Part shown: positions 18,137 through 26,183 of the stretch, piece by piece
How positions within the stretch are numbered: position 1 is the stretch's first letter
Layout: each line of letters starts with the position of its first letter
DNA from: MGML01 sp034416335
GTDB taxonomy: Bacteria > Chloroflexota > Dehalococcoidia > Dehalococcoidales > UBA2162
Direction: 5' to 3'
NCBI GenBank assembly: GCA_034416335.1
Contig: DAOULV010000024.1
Span: 122,756-186,755 of the forward strand
Length of the DNA stretch: 64,000 nucleotides
The notes under the pieces: generated by a model
Database searches by the model: none
What the model was told of the DNA's origin: nothing
The model's input: the letters and a program-made list of their open reading frames with translations, nothing else
Position numbers and translations under genes: made by a program

Positions 18137-18862
18137 TTGTATCCAGTGAAAAGAAGCATAGTAAAAATCGATGAGGAAAAATGTAATGGCTGTGGCCTCT
18201 GTATTATTTCGTGCGCCGAAGGTGCACTGCAGATTGTCGACGGCAAAGCAAAACTCATCAGTGAGATATACTGTGACGGCCTGGGAGCCTGCCTGGGCGA
18301 GTGCCCGCAGGGAGCTATTACCATAGAAAAACGCACCGCCGAGGAATATGACGAAGAAGCAACAAAAGTCCACCTCGAAACTATAAAACAGGAAGATTCT
18401 TCTTCCACAAGCTGTGCTTCGGCTAACGAAGCCCGTTTTGTTGAAGCCGGAACGCCGGATATATCGGCCGATAACGTTATTTCGCGCCGGTCGCTACTGG
18501 GAAACTGGCCCGTCCAGCTGACCCTTGTCCCGCCTGACGCACCTTTCTTCCAGGATGCCGACCTGGTAATCACTGCCGACTGCGTGCCGTTCGCCTATCC
18601 CGGATTTCACCAGGACTTTCTGAAAGACCATTCGCTAATTGTTGCCTGTCCCAAGCTGGATGATTTCCAGGCCCATCTGGCCAAGCTGACCGAAATCCTC
18701 AAACAGTCTTCGGTTAAAAGCCTGAAAGTCGTCCATATGGAAGTCCCCTGCTGTTCGGGGCTTGTCCATATGGCAAGGCAGGCAGTGCAGCTAAGCGGTA
18801 AGAACATTCCCCTTGAAGAAGTGACCGTAGGTATCAGAGGCGAAATACTCGCAACCGCCTGA
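18137..18862 (+). CDS. 4Fe-4S ferredoxin-type protein with extra C-terminal domain
   Basis: 241 aa. The first cluster motif is canonical, CNGCGLCIISC; the second is the widened form CDGLGACLGECP seen in many anaerobe ferredoxin-like proteins. A variable linker (~75-140) leads to a second domain (~150-241) with LVITADCVPFAYPGFH and EVPCCSG, whose function is unknown. The start is probably TTG 18137 behind GAGAGGA; GTG 18146 is possible. It likely carries electrons for the downstream oxygen-defence genes, though a strong promoter after it suggests separate control. Confidence 0.8.
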   Translation: MYPVKRSIVKIDEEKCNGCGLCIISCAEGALQIVDGKAKLISEIYCDGLGACLGECPQGAITIEKRTAEEYDEEATKVHLETIKQEDSSSTSCASANEARFVEAGTPDISADNVISRRSLLGNWPVQLTLVPPDAPFFQDADLVITADCVPFAYPGFHQDFLKDHSLIVACPKLDDFQAHLAKLTEILKQSSVKSLKVVHMEVPCCSGLVHMARQAVQLSGKNIPLEEVTVGIRGEILATA

Positions 18863-18875
18863 TGCTATTTATCTA

Positions 18876-18904
18876 TTGACAAACCTGATACTCGGGGCTA
18901 ATAT
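18876..18904 (+). promoter_or_regulatory. Near-consensus sigma-70 promoter of the oxygen-defence operon
   Basis: TTGACA (18876-18881), 17-base spacer, TAATAT (18899-18904), 47 bases before the ferritin-like gene. No operator palindrome overlaps it. Confidence 0.8.
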
Positions 18905-18950
18905 GCGTTACAATCTCGTATTCGAATATCTATTTTGAAGGGAAACTGGT

Positions 18951-19481
18951 ATGACACGCGAACAGGAAAAAACCATGCAGGCTCTGAGAACCGCCATCCA
19001 GATGGAAATAGACGGTAAGGAATTTTATCTCAAAGCCAGCAGCGAAAGTAAAAACGAAATGGGCAGAAAATTGCTGGTAACTCTATCAAAAGAAGAGGAC
19101 TACCATCGTCAGAAGTTTGAAAGAATCTACGCGGCTATCGAACAGAAAAAGGGGTGGCCGAAAATTGACTTCAAGCCGGACGGCGGGAAAACACTTAGGA
19201 CTATTTTCTCCGAATCGATAGCGAACATCAGCACCGAAAAAGAATCCCTGTCGACGGAGATAGCTACTGTCCAGAAAGCAATGGATATGGAAAGCGCATC
19301 GCGCGAATTCTATACACGGCAGAGGGAGAATGCGACGCACATTGCTGAAAAACAGTTTTATGAATTGGTAGCCGATGAAGAAAAAGGACACTTCCTGGTA
19401 TTGCTGGATTACTTCGAGTACCTGAAGGACCCGGCTGCTTGGTTCATTGAAAAGGAACACCCGTCGCTGGACGGGGGATAG
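18951..19481 (+). CDS. Ferritin-like diiron protein (rubrerythrin-related)
   Basis: 176 aa, all helical, with two ferritin half-motifs: EIDGKEFYLKAS...EEDYHRQKF and MESASREFYTRQ...DEEKGHF, giving the four Glu and two His ligands of a diiron site. There is no rubredoxin domain, unlike classic rubrerythrin, but a rubredoxin is encoded two genes on. Expected role: reduction of peroxide in an anaerobe. First gene after the strong promoter; spacing to the next gene is 13 bases. Confidence 0.88.
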   Translation: MTREQEKTMQALRTAIQMEIDGKEFYLKASSESKNEMGRKLLVTLSKEEDYHRQKFERIYAAIEQKKGWPKIDFKPDGGKTLRTIFSESIANISTEKESLSTEIATVQKAMDMESASREFYTRQRENATHIAEKQFYELVADEEKGHFLVLLDYFEYLKDPAAWFIEKEHPSLDGG

Positions 19482-19494
19482 AAAGGAAGTTCGT

Positions 19495-20019
19495 ATGAAT
19501 ACTCAGGCATTATACAAGCTAAGTTACGGCGTCTATATCGTATGTTCCATGGATGGGGACAAGAAAAACGGTCAGACTGCCAATACCGTTATCCAGGTGG
19601 CATCCGAACCGCCTACCATCGCCGTAAGTATCAACAAAGAAAACCTTACCCACGAATACATAAAGAAGAGCGGAGTATTCACCGTATCGGTACTTTGTCA
19701 GGATACGCCGCTTTCCTTTATCGGTAAATTCGGCTTTAAATCGGGCAGGGATACGGATAAGTTAGAGGGTGTAAATTATAAGACCGGCACGACCGGAGCG
19801 CCCGTTGTTATCGATAATGCGACTGCATATATGGAAGTAAAGGTGAACAAAGAGATTGACGTGGGAACACATACCATGTTCATAGGCGAACTGGTGGATG
19901 CCGACGTCCTGACTGATAAGGTCTGTATGACGTATGAACACTACCACCAGGTCAAGAGAGGGACAACACCGAAAACGGCTCCAAGTTATGTTGCTAAAAA
20001 GGAGGAGAAATCGGTATGA
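19495..20019 (+). CDS. Flavin reductase domain protein
   Basis: 174 aa FMN-binding split-barrel protein of the flavin reductase family, the module that in some anaerobes is fused to rubredoxin (high-molecular-weight rubredoxin). Motifs include LSYGVYIVCS, NTVIQVASEPP and KSGVFTVSVL. The start ATG 19495 follows GAAAGGAAG; an upstream in-frame ATG overlaps the previous gene and lacks an SD. Its stop overlaps the rubredoxin start (ATGA), so the two are translationally coupled and probably act as an NAD(P)H to rubredoxin electron path. Confidence 0.88.
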   Translation: MNTQALYKLSYGVYIVCSMDGDKKNGQTANTVIQVASEPPTIAVSINKENLTHEYIKKSGVFTVSVLCQDTPLSFIGKFGFKSGRDTDKLEGVNYKTGTTGAPVVIDNATAYMEVKVNKEIDVGTHTMFIGELVDADVLTDKVCMTYEHYHQVKRGTTPKTAPSYVAKKEEKSV

Positions 20020-20177
20020 AGAAATACGAGTGTACTGTATGCGGCTATGTCTACGACCCCGAAGAGGGTGATCCTGAAAGCGGCATCCAGCCGGGCACCG
20101 AATTTAACGACCTGCCGGACAGCTGGGTATGCCCGATATGCGGCGCCTCCAAGGATGATTTCAGAGAGGTAGATTAA
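20016..20177 (+). CDS. Rubredoxin
   Basis: 53 aa. The Fe(Cys)4 site is complete: CTVCGY near residue 6 and CPICG near residue 39, with the family block YDPEEGDP and the aromatic core Tyr/Trp residues. SD AAGGAGGAG precedes the ATG, which overlaps the previous stop. It supplies electrons to the flavodiiron protein that begins one base after its stop. Confidence 0.95.
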   Translation: MKKYECTVCGYVYDPEEGDPESGIQPGTEFNDLPDSWVCPICGASKDDFREVD

Positions 20178-20178
20178 T

Positions 20179-21363
20179 ATGAGAGCCCGGGAGCTGAAGA
20201 AGGGAATATACTGCGTCGGAGCCGTCGACTGGGACAGGAGACTTTTCGACTGTCTTATCCCCCTGCCGGACGGCACGAGCTATAACGCCTACCTTGTCAA
20301 AGGTAGCGAAAAGACGGCGCTTCTGGACAGCGTAGACCCTCCGATGCACCATATTTTGCTGGATAACCTTGACGAGCTTGGAATCAAAGACATTGACTAC
20401 GTAGTCGCCCATCATGCCGAGCAGGACCATTCCGGTACAATACCGAAGGTCCTGGAAAAGTATCCCGGGGCAAAGGTTATCTGCTCTCCCAGGTGCAAGG
20501 ACATGCTGACCGACCATCTTCTGATTCCCGGCGACCGGATAATAACGGTGGAAGACAAAGAGACCGTATCGCTGGGAGACAGGACCCTGGAATTCATTCA
20601 CACACCCTGGGTTCACTGGCCGGAAACGATGGTCACTTACCTGAGGGAAGATAAAGTCCTGTTTTCCTGTGACTTCTTCGGCTCTCATCTCGCCACTACG
20701 GATATGTTCGTCACCGACGAAGGGCAGTCATATGAAGCTGCCAAGAGATACTTCGCTGAAATTATGATGCCCTTCCGCCCGACCATACGGAAAGACCTTG
20801 AAAAAGTTAAAGAATACGATATAGAAATTATCGCTCCCAGCCACGGACCGATGTACGATAAACCCGAATTCATCACGGATGCCTATCGTCACTGGCTGTT
20901 CGACGAACCTAAAAATGTCGTGGTTCTTCCCTATGTATCGATGCACGGCAGTACCGCCAGGATGGTCGAATACCTCGTGAACGACTTGGTTGAAAAAGGA
21001 GTGACCGTCAAGCAGTTCGACCTTACCGGCACCGACATCGGCAAGCTGGCAATGTCGCTTGTGGATGCGGCAACGGTTGTCCTGGGAGTACCGACGATTC
21101 ACGCCGGCCCTCATCCTTTGCTTGCTTACGTCGCCTTCCTGGCAAACGCTCTGAGACCGAATATCAAGTTCGTTTCGATAATAGGCTCATACGGGTGGGG
21201 GCAAAAGACGGTGGAGGTTCTTGCCGGAATGATACCGAACCTTAAGGCAGAGGTAATCGACCCCGTGCTCTGCAAGGGATTCCCGGAGGAAGAAGATTTC
21301 AAGGCACTGGACAAACTGGCAGCAACCATCGCTGAAAAACATAAAGAAAACAATTATATCTAG
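20179..21363 (+). CDS. A-type flavoprotein FprA (flavodiiron O2/NO reductase)
   Basis: 394 aa. The N-terminal metallo-beta-lactamase-like domain has the diiron ligands HHAEQDHSG (H-x-E-x-D-H), HWPETM, SCDFFGSH and the distal SHGP. The C-terminal flavodoxin domain (~250-394) has VSMHGSTARM and GSYGWGQKTVE for FMN. This enzyme reduces oxygen to water, or NO to N2O, with electrons from rubredoxin, whose gene is immediately upstream. Start ATG 20179 with GAGAGG eight bases before. Complete and of normal length. Confidence 0.95.
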   Translation: MRARELKKGIYCVGAVDWDRRLFDCLIPLPDGTSYNAYLVKGSEKTALLDSVDPPMHHILLDNLDELGIKDIDYVVAHHAEQDHSGTIPKVLEKYPGAKVICSPRCKDMLTDHLLIPGDRIITVEDKETVSLGDRTLEFIHTPWVHWPETMVTYLREDKVLFSCDFFGSHLATTDMFVTDEGQSYEAAKRYFAEIMMPFRPTIRKDLEKVKEYDIEIIAPSHGPMYDKPEFITDAYRHWLFDEPKNVVVLPYVSMHGSTARMVEYLVNDLVEKGVTVKQFDLTGTDIGKLAMSLVDAATVVLGVPTIHAGPHPLLAYVAFLANALRPNIKFVSIIGSYGWGQKTVEVLAGMIPNLKAEVIDPVLCKGFPEEEDFKALDKLAATIAEKHKENNYI

Positions 21364-21389
21364 TATATCTAGGAAGAAGGAGACACCAG

Positions 21390-21923
21390 ATGGAGTTAAA
21401 GGGAAGTAAGACCGAGCAAAATCTCTGGACGGCTTTTGCCGGCGAATCGCAGGCAAGGAACAAGTACACCTACTTCTATCAGTGCGCGAAAGAAGCGGGG
21501 TACGAGCAGATTGCCGCGATTTTCCTTGAAACCGCCGAAAACGAAAGGGAACATGCCAAAAGGGAGTTCGAGTTCCTGAACGGGATCGGCGATACTGCCG
21601 AGAACCTGCAGACGGCTGCCGACGGCGAACACTATGAGTGGACCGATATGTATGCCGGATTCGAGAAGGTGGCACGCCAAGAAGGATTCGATGAAATAGC
21701 CGACTTCTTCAAGGAGGTTGCCGAGGTGGAGGAGCAGCACGAGAAACGCTATCTTGCTTTGCTTAAAAACGTCAAAGAGGACAAAGTCTTCAAGAAAGAT
21801 AAAGTGGTACGGTGGAAATGCCGCAACTGCGGGTATATTCACGAAGGTCCGGAAGCTCCGGAGACCTGCCCCGCCTGTGCTTTCCCGAGAAGCTACTACG
21901 AACTTATGGTGGAAAACTATTAA
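21390..21923 (+). CDS. Rubrerythrin
   Basis: 177 aa, classic two-domain rubrerythrin, a peroxide reductase. The diiron four-helix bundle has FAGESQARNKY, ENEREHAKREF and EVEEQHEKRY; the C-terminal rubredoxin-like domain has CRNCGY and CPACAFP. SD AAGGAG seven bases before ATG. Part of the operon after the 18876 promoter. Confidence 0.96.
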   Translation: MELKGSKTEQNLWTAFAGESQARNKYTYFYQCAKEAGYEQIAAIFLETAENEREHAKREFEFLNGIGDTAENLQTAADGEHYEWTDMYAGFEKVARQEGFDEIADFFKEVAEVEEQHEKRYLALLKNVKEDKVFKKDKVVRWKCRNCGYIHEGPEAPETCPACAFPRSYYELMVENY

Positions 21924-21950
21924 TTTAAGGTAATAAAAAGGAGGATGAGG

Positions 21951-22277
21951 ATGAAAATAGGAGACATTCTGAAAGATGCTGCCGCGGAAGGCAAGGAAAA
22001 ACACGTCCCGGTTATTGAAATCGGCAAGGATACCGTTACGGTAACGGTCGGCAAGGAAACGCCGCACCCCAACACGATGGAACACCACATCGACTGGATT
22101 AACCTCTTCGGTGTCAAGGAAGACGGTCAGGTGATAGACCTGGGCAGGATGACCTTCGCCCCGACCTATACCAATCCCACCGCCACCTACAGCGTACCTC
22201 TGGCAGGCTGCAAGACTCTCTACGCTCTGTCTTACTGCAATATCCACGGTCTCTGGGAAAGCAGCTTAGCGCTGTAG
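21951..22277 (+). CDS. Superoxide reductase (neelaredoxin/desulfoferrodoxin type)
   Basis: 108 aa single-domain superoxide reductase, converting superoxide to peroxide without making oxygen. Iron ligands fit EKHVPVI, TMEHHIDWI and the C-terminal YCNIHGLW (Cys and His). There is no N-terminal desulforedoxin domain. Two ATGs are six bases apart; AAGGAGG abuts the first and sits six bases before the second, so 21951 is chosen. Last gene of the oxygen-defence operon. Confidence 0.93.
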   Translation: MKIGDILKDAAAEGKEKHVPVIEIGKDTVTVTVGKETPHPNTMEHHIDWINLFGVKEDGQVIDLGRMTFAPTYTNPTATYSVPLAGCKTLYALSYCNIHGLWESSLAL

Positions 22278-22377
22278 TTTCACGTCGTGACTATTGACCA
22301 CATTTATTTTACGTGATACTATTTCATCAGTAATAACCGGTACGGGATCAGCCGGAATAAGACAAAGGAGGGGTGTT

Positions 22378-22455
22378 ATGAGTGAAAGATATATTGATGC
22401 CAGTGTGTTATTGCGCCCCGGTTGTCTTCCGGTTAAGAGATTGACCGTACGATAA
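22378..22455 (+). CDS. Possible 25-residue peptide or leader ORF
   Basis: A short frame of 25 codons starts with ATG seven bases after AAAGGAGGGG, a very strong ribosome site, and ends in TAA. The peptide is arginine- and leucine-rich with one cysteine (LLRPGCLPVKRL). It stands between the superoxide reductase gene and a Rho-independent terminator, then rsgA. It might be a real small protein, an attenuation leader, or chance; no family recognised. Confidence 0.4.
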   Translation: MSERYIDASVLLRPGCLPVKRLTVR

Positions 22456-22505
22456 CAAGGTAGAGTCTTTAGTCCCTCTATCCGGATAAATAAAGACCGA
22501 TTTGA

Positions 22506-22534
22506 CCGCGGGTGCAATGCACCCGCGGTTTTTT
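22506..22534 (+). terminator. Rho-independent terminator upstream of rsgA
   Basis: Perfect 10-bp stem CCGCGGGTGC/GCACCCGCGG with a three-base loop and six T. It should end the oxygen-defence transcript, or attenuate rsgA if the peptide frame before it is translated. Confidence 0.88.
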
Positions 22535-22557
22535 ATTCGGACAAGAGGGAGAAATCA

Positions 22558-23670
22558 ATGATGGAAAATTTTCCAGAGCCCCTCGCCGTGCTTGGCTGGG
22601 ACTCGTTCTTCTCGGATTATTTCAATCAACTTAATATGCCCGGTTCCTTTCCCTGCAGGATAATATCGGAATACAAAAGCTCCTACCGTGTGTACGGCGG
22701 TGCAGGCGAGCTTACAGCCGTACTTGCCGGCAGGATGAGATACGATACTTCGGAATACGGTTATCCGGCAGTCGGCGACTGGGCAGCAGCCGTCCAGGCG
22801 GACGAAACGCAGTGCGTCATTCAGGCAATCCTGCCGCGTAAGAGTAAATTCGCCCGGAGAAGCGAATACAGGCGGAAAGCCGCTGGCGACAAGACCGAGG
22901 AGCAGGTAGTCGCCGCCAATATCGATACCGCTTTCCTGGTAAACGGGCTGGATGGCACCCGGAACTTCAACCTGCGGAAAATCGAGCGTTACCTGACGCT
23001 TGCCTGGAGCAGCGGGGCTTCCCCGGTAATTCTTCTTAACAAGGTAGACCTGTGCCCTGACCCGGACGATTACATTCGGAGCGTCGAGGATATCGCCGCC
23101 GGTGTTCCCGTCCACGCAGTTAGTGCCACCGAACGTATCGGGATAGACAATATAGGCGAACATATAATGGCCGGGCAAACCGCCGCTTTCCTGGGGCCTT
23201 CGGGAGTCGGAAAGTCAGCCCTGATAAACGCCCTGCTCGGCACGGACAAACAGGCAACCGGTGAAATACGCGAATACGATAAAAAGGGACGGCACACCAC
23301 CACCAGCCGTGAGTTAATTCTGCTTCCCGGCGGCGGCATGGTCATAGATACGCCGGGAATGCGTGAAATCCAGATGTGGGGCGATGAAGACGACCTGCAG
23401 GATACTTTCGACGATGTAGAGTCGTTTGCACGCGAGTGCCGTTTTAACGACTGCACCCACAGCACCGAACCCGGCTGCGCCGTTGCCGCGGCTATACGGA
23501 ACGGAAACCTGGACCCGGCACGACTTAAAAGCTACCGTAAACTCCAAAAGGAACTCAGGTACGCCGCCTTCAGAATCGACAGTACGGTTCGTATGCAGGA
23601 ACAGCTCAGGTGGAAAAGACTCTCAAAAACGGCTAAAAAGCTGAAAAAATACAAGTACAAGGACAGGTAA
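22558..23670 (+). CDS. rsgA: Small ribosomal subunit GTPase RsgA
   Basis: 370 aa ribosome-assembly GTPase acting on the 30S subunit. The circularly permuted GTPase order is clear: G4 LLNKVDL, then G5-like VSATE, G1 GPSGVGKSAL, G2-region TTTSREL and G3 DTPGMRE. An N-terminal OB fold precedes it and the C-terminal zinc knuckle is CRFNDCTHSTEPGC. The end is very basic (lysine-rich), suiting rRNA contact. Two adjacent ATGs; 22558 is taken, with GGGAG before it. Length is normal. Confidence 0.95.
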   Translation: MMENFPEPLAVLGWDSFFSDYFNQLNMPGSFPCRIISEYKSSYRVYGGAGELTAVLAGRMRYDTSEYGYPAVGDWAAAVQADETQCVIQAILPRKSKFARRSEYRRKAAGDKTEEQVVAANIDTAFLVNGLDGTRNFNLRKIERYLTLAWSSGASPVILLNKVDLCPDPDDYIRSVEDIAAGVPVHAVSATERIGIDNIGEHIMAGQTAAFLGPSGVGKSALINALLGTDKQATGEIREYDKKGRHTTTSRELILLPGGGMVIDTPGMREIQMWGDEDDLQDTFDDVESFARECRFNDCTHSTEPGCAVAAAIRNGNLDPARLKSYRKLQKELRYAAFRIDSTVRMQEQLRWKRLSKTAKKLKKYKYKDR

Positions 23671-23706
23671 GGAGCGAAGTCTGGTACTCGTCTTTGTATC
23701 TTCAGC

Positions 23707-23736
23707 CACCAGGAACGTTAAATAACGTTCCTGGTG
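23707..23736 (+). terminator. Hairpin after rsgA
   Basis: Perfect 13-bp stem CACCAGGAACGTT with a four-base loop (AAAT), followed by a T-rich but interrupted tail. It lies 36 bases past the rsgA stop. Confidence 0.7.
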
Positions 23737-23836
23737 ATTCTTGTCCGCCAGACACATATTCTTCCGCTATTTTCTTCAGCATAGTACCGATAACTTGTTA
23801 TTACTCTTATTTTCCTTGAATTATTAAAAAGCCTAT

Positions 23837-23887
23837 TGACTTCCATATAGTTTTCATTATAACATATGATATATCATATGTTATAAA
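23837..23887 (+). promoter_or_regulatory. Promoter with 30-bp perfect palindrome (autoregulatory operator)
   Basis: TTGACT (23837-23842), 16 bases, TATAAC (23859-23864). A perfect 30-base palindrome, 23858-23887 (half-site TTATAACATATGATA), covers the -10 element and ends 24 bases before the XRE-type gene. A regulator bound here would block RNA polymerase, so the gene downstream probably represses itself. Confidence 0.75.
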
Positions 23888-23911
23888 ATCCTTAATAAAG
23901 GAGCTAATAAT

Positions 23912-24244
23912 ATGAACGATCTGGTAAGCGCCCCCGATGATATACCGGTACTGATAAAGATGCTGAGGCATCGCACCGGACTAACACAGGAAAAGCTCGC
24001 CGCCAGGCTTGGAGTAACCTTCCCTACCGTTAACCGGTGGGAGCAGGGCCACACCAGACCGTCGCCTCTCGCCGTACAGAAAATCAAAGAATTACTAAGT
24101 TCTCTCGGCAGCAGCGGTACAGATATATCGGAAAGAATCGATTCCTCCTACCGTCCGGTAGAAACCGAATTCAGGTTCCCGATATATAAGAAAGAAATCA
24201 TCTATATAGATACCTGGCCTGTCCTGGATGTAGGTACTGACTAG
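23912..24244 (+). CDS. XRE-family helix-turn-helix regulator
   Basis: 110 aa. Residues ~12-65 form a Cro/C1-type HTH (LTQEKLAARLGVTFPTVNRW, EQGHTRPS). The C-terminal 40 residues are not recognised. It stands alone with its own promoter-operator. Targets other than itself are unknown; fhs is next on the same strand. Confidence 0.88.
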   Translation: MNDLVSAPDDIPVLIKMLRHRTGLTQEKLAARLGVTFPTVNRWEQGHTRPSPLAVQKIKELLSSLGSSGTDISERIDSSYRPVETEFRFPIYKKEIIYIDTWPVLDVGTD

Positions 24245-24348
24245 AAACCCGGGTCGGGAAAAGCCTTTCTAAACCAGTTTGGATAAACAGACACAGCAAA
24301 CTGCTGTATTTAACGTTTGCCCAACTATATTCAGAAAGGAGTATGAAA

Positions 24349-26085
24349 ATGCCTGTCAAACAACGCTATCCGGTACCCAGCGACATTGAAATAGCTCAGG
24401 AAGCAGAAGCCCTCCCTATCCCGAAAATCGCAGAGAAAGCCGGATTACAGGATGGAGAATATGAACCAAACGGAAGATACAAGGCAAAGATAGATTACAG
24501 GAAAGTACTTGCAAGGCTCAAAGACCGTCCCTACGGCAAATTCGTTACCGTCACGGCGATTACACCGACTCCTCTGGGAGAAGGCAAAACGGTAACCGCT
24601 TTCGGCCTCGGAGAGGGGCTGGCTCTCAAAGGACAAAATATCATAAACACGTTCCGGCAGCCCTCGAAGGGCCCTCTTTTCGGTATCAAGGGCGGAGCTG
24701 CCGGCGGTGGATATTCGCAGGCACTGCCGATGGAGGATATCAATCTGTTCCTCGGCGGCGATATCCATATGTGCGAGACAGCCCATAATCTTTGCACAGC
24801 AGCCATCGATGCGCACATATACCATGGAAATAAGCTCGATATCGACCCTGAAAATATAACATGGACTTTCTGTCAGGATGTGCATTCGCGTGCTCTGCGT
24901 GAAATGGTAGTCGGACTGGGTGGGAAAACGGTCGGAGGCTATCCTCGACGTGCCAACTTCGATATCACCGTAGCTACCGAAACAGCAGCCATCCTTGCCC
25001 TGGCAACTGACCTTAAAGACCTGCGGGATAGATTCAGGCGGGTAGTTGTCGGATACTCCCGCAGTAATAAACCGGTTACCGCCGAAGACCTGAAGGTAGC
25101 CGGCACGATGACGGCCTTAATGGCGGAAGCACTGAAACCTAACCTGGTACAGTCGCTCGAAGGTCATCCGATGATATGCCACGGTTTCCCGTTCGCCAAC
25201 GTAGCCCACGGTAACAATTCGAACCTGGCAAATATGGTCGCTCTGAAACTGGCCGATATAGTGGTGACCGAGAGCGGATTCGGTGCCGACTGTGGCTTCA
25301 CCAAGTTGGTGAATATCGGCTGCCGCCAGAGCGGTATCAAGCTCGACGCCGCGGTTGTGGTAGCGTCTGTCCGTGCCCTGAAGCAGCACGGCGGAGCCTT
25401 CCATCTGCGTCCGGGCGCGCCCTACTCGCACGTCAAGGAAGCGGCAGAGACCGAGAATCTCCCTGCCCTGGAAAAGGGTTGTGAAAACCTTAAGAGATGC
25501 ATAGAAATCGTTAAAGAACACGGCGTGAAAGCGGTGGTAGCAATCAACACATTTACAAGTGACACCGATAGAGAAATCGAACTGGTAAGAAAAATGGCCG
25601 CGAAATCCGGCGCCGACGGTGTGGCTGTTTCCGAAGCCTGGGCAAAAGGCGGCAAGGGGAGCCTGGAACTGGCTGAAGCGGTGCTCAAGGCGTTACAAAG
25701 CCCGTCCGACATGAAATTCACCTTCCCCGACGATATGCCGGTGGAGGAGAAAATAAGAGAAGTCGCCCGGAAGGTACATCTTGCCGACGATATCGAGATA
25801 GCGCCTGCTGCACGGAAGAAGATAAAGCTGTACCAGGAACTGGGATTCGACTGGATGAGTGTTAATATGGCTAAAACCCATCTTTCGCTTTCCCACGATC
25901 CCAACTGGCTTGGCGTACCGAGGAACTACACGATGCCGATACGCGATATAAGAGCTTCGGTCGGAGCAGGGTTCGTTTACCCGATATGCGGAACCATGCT
26001 GACAATGCCGGGACTGCCTTCAAAGCCTGCATTCGTGGACGTGGATATCAATACCGAAACCGGTAAAATCACCGGTCTGTTCTAA
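24349..26085 (+). CDS. fhs: Formate-tetrahydrofolate ligase
   Basis: 578 aa; ATP-dependent formation of 10-formyl-THF from formate and THF, the formate entry into the methyl branch of the Wood-Ljungdahl pathway or one-carbon metabolism. The ATP loop is TPTPLGEGKT near residue 60; other blocks are RQPSKGPLFGIKGGAAGGGYSQ (core GPLFGIKGGAAGGG), FCQDVHSRALR and TESGFGADCGFTKLVNI. The last differs from the usual GADxGxEKFxxI form, so this is a divergent branch. The start is ATG 24349: AAGGAG is seven bases before it and only one base before the ATG at 24343. No other one-carbon genes adjoin. Confidence 0.93.
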   Translation: MPVKQRYPVPSDIEIAQEAEALPIPKIAEKAGLQDGEYEPNGRYKAKIDYRKVLARLKDRPYGKFVTVTAITPTPLGEGKTVTAFGLGEGLALKGQNIINTFRQPSKGPLFGIKGGAAGGGYSQALPMEDINLFLGGDIHMCETAHNLCTAAIDAHIYHGNKLDIDPENITWTFCQDVHSRALREMVVGLGGKTVGGYPRRANFDITVATETAAILALATDLKDLRDRFRRVVVGYSRSNKPVTAEDLKVAGTMTALMAEALKPNLVQSLEGHPMICHGFPFANVAHGNNSNLANMVALKLADIVVTESGFGADCGFTKLVNIGCRQSGIKLDAAVVVASVRALKQHGGAFHLRPGAPYSHVKEAAETENLPALEKGCENLKRCIEIVKEHGVKAVVAINTFTSDTDREIELVRKMAAKSGADGVAVSEAWAKGGKGSLELAEAVLKALQSPSDMKFTFPDDMPVEEKIREVARKVHLADDIEIAPAARKKIKLYQELGFDWMSVNMAKTHLSLSHDPNWLGVPRNYTMPIRDIRASVGAGFVYPICGTMLTMPGLPSKPAFVDVDINTETGKITGLF

Positions 26086-26121
26086 GCCAGAAACAACCGC
26101 TCCTGAAGTTCATAATCGGGG

Positions 26122-26150
26122 CGGACAGCATCGACGAAAACCGGTATAAT
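26122..26150 (+). promoter_or_regulatory. Probable promoter of the aminotransferase gene
   Basis: CGGACA (26122-26127), 17 bases, perfect TATAAT (26145-26150); start codon at 26184. Confidence 0.5.
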
Positions 26151-26183
26151 ATTGCATATATATTATTACCGGAGGAAGTGTGA

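Noticed and set aside
21396..22247. 283-codon frame antisense to rubrerythrin and superoxide reductase
   Set aside because: It covers two well-identified genes and their spacer; no domain or start signal.
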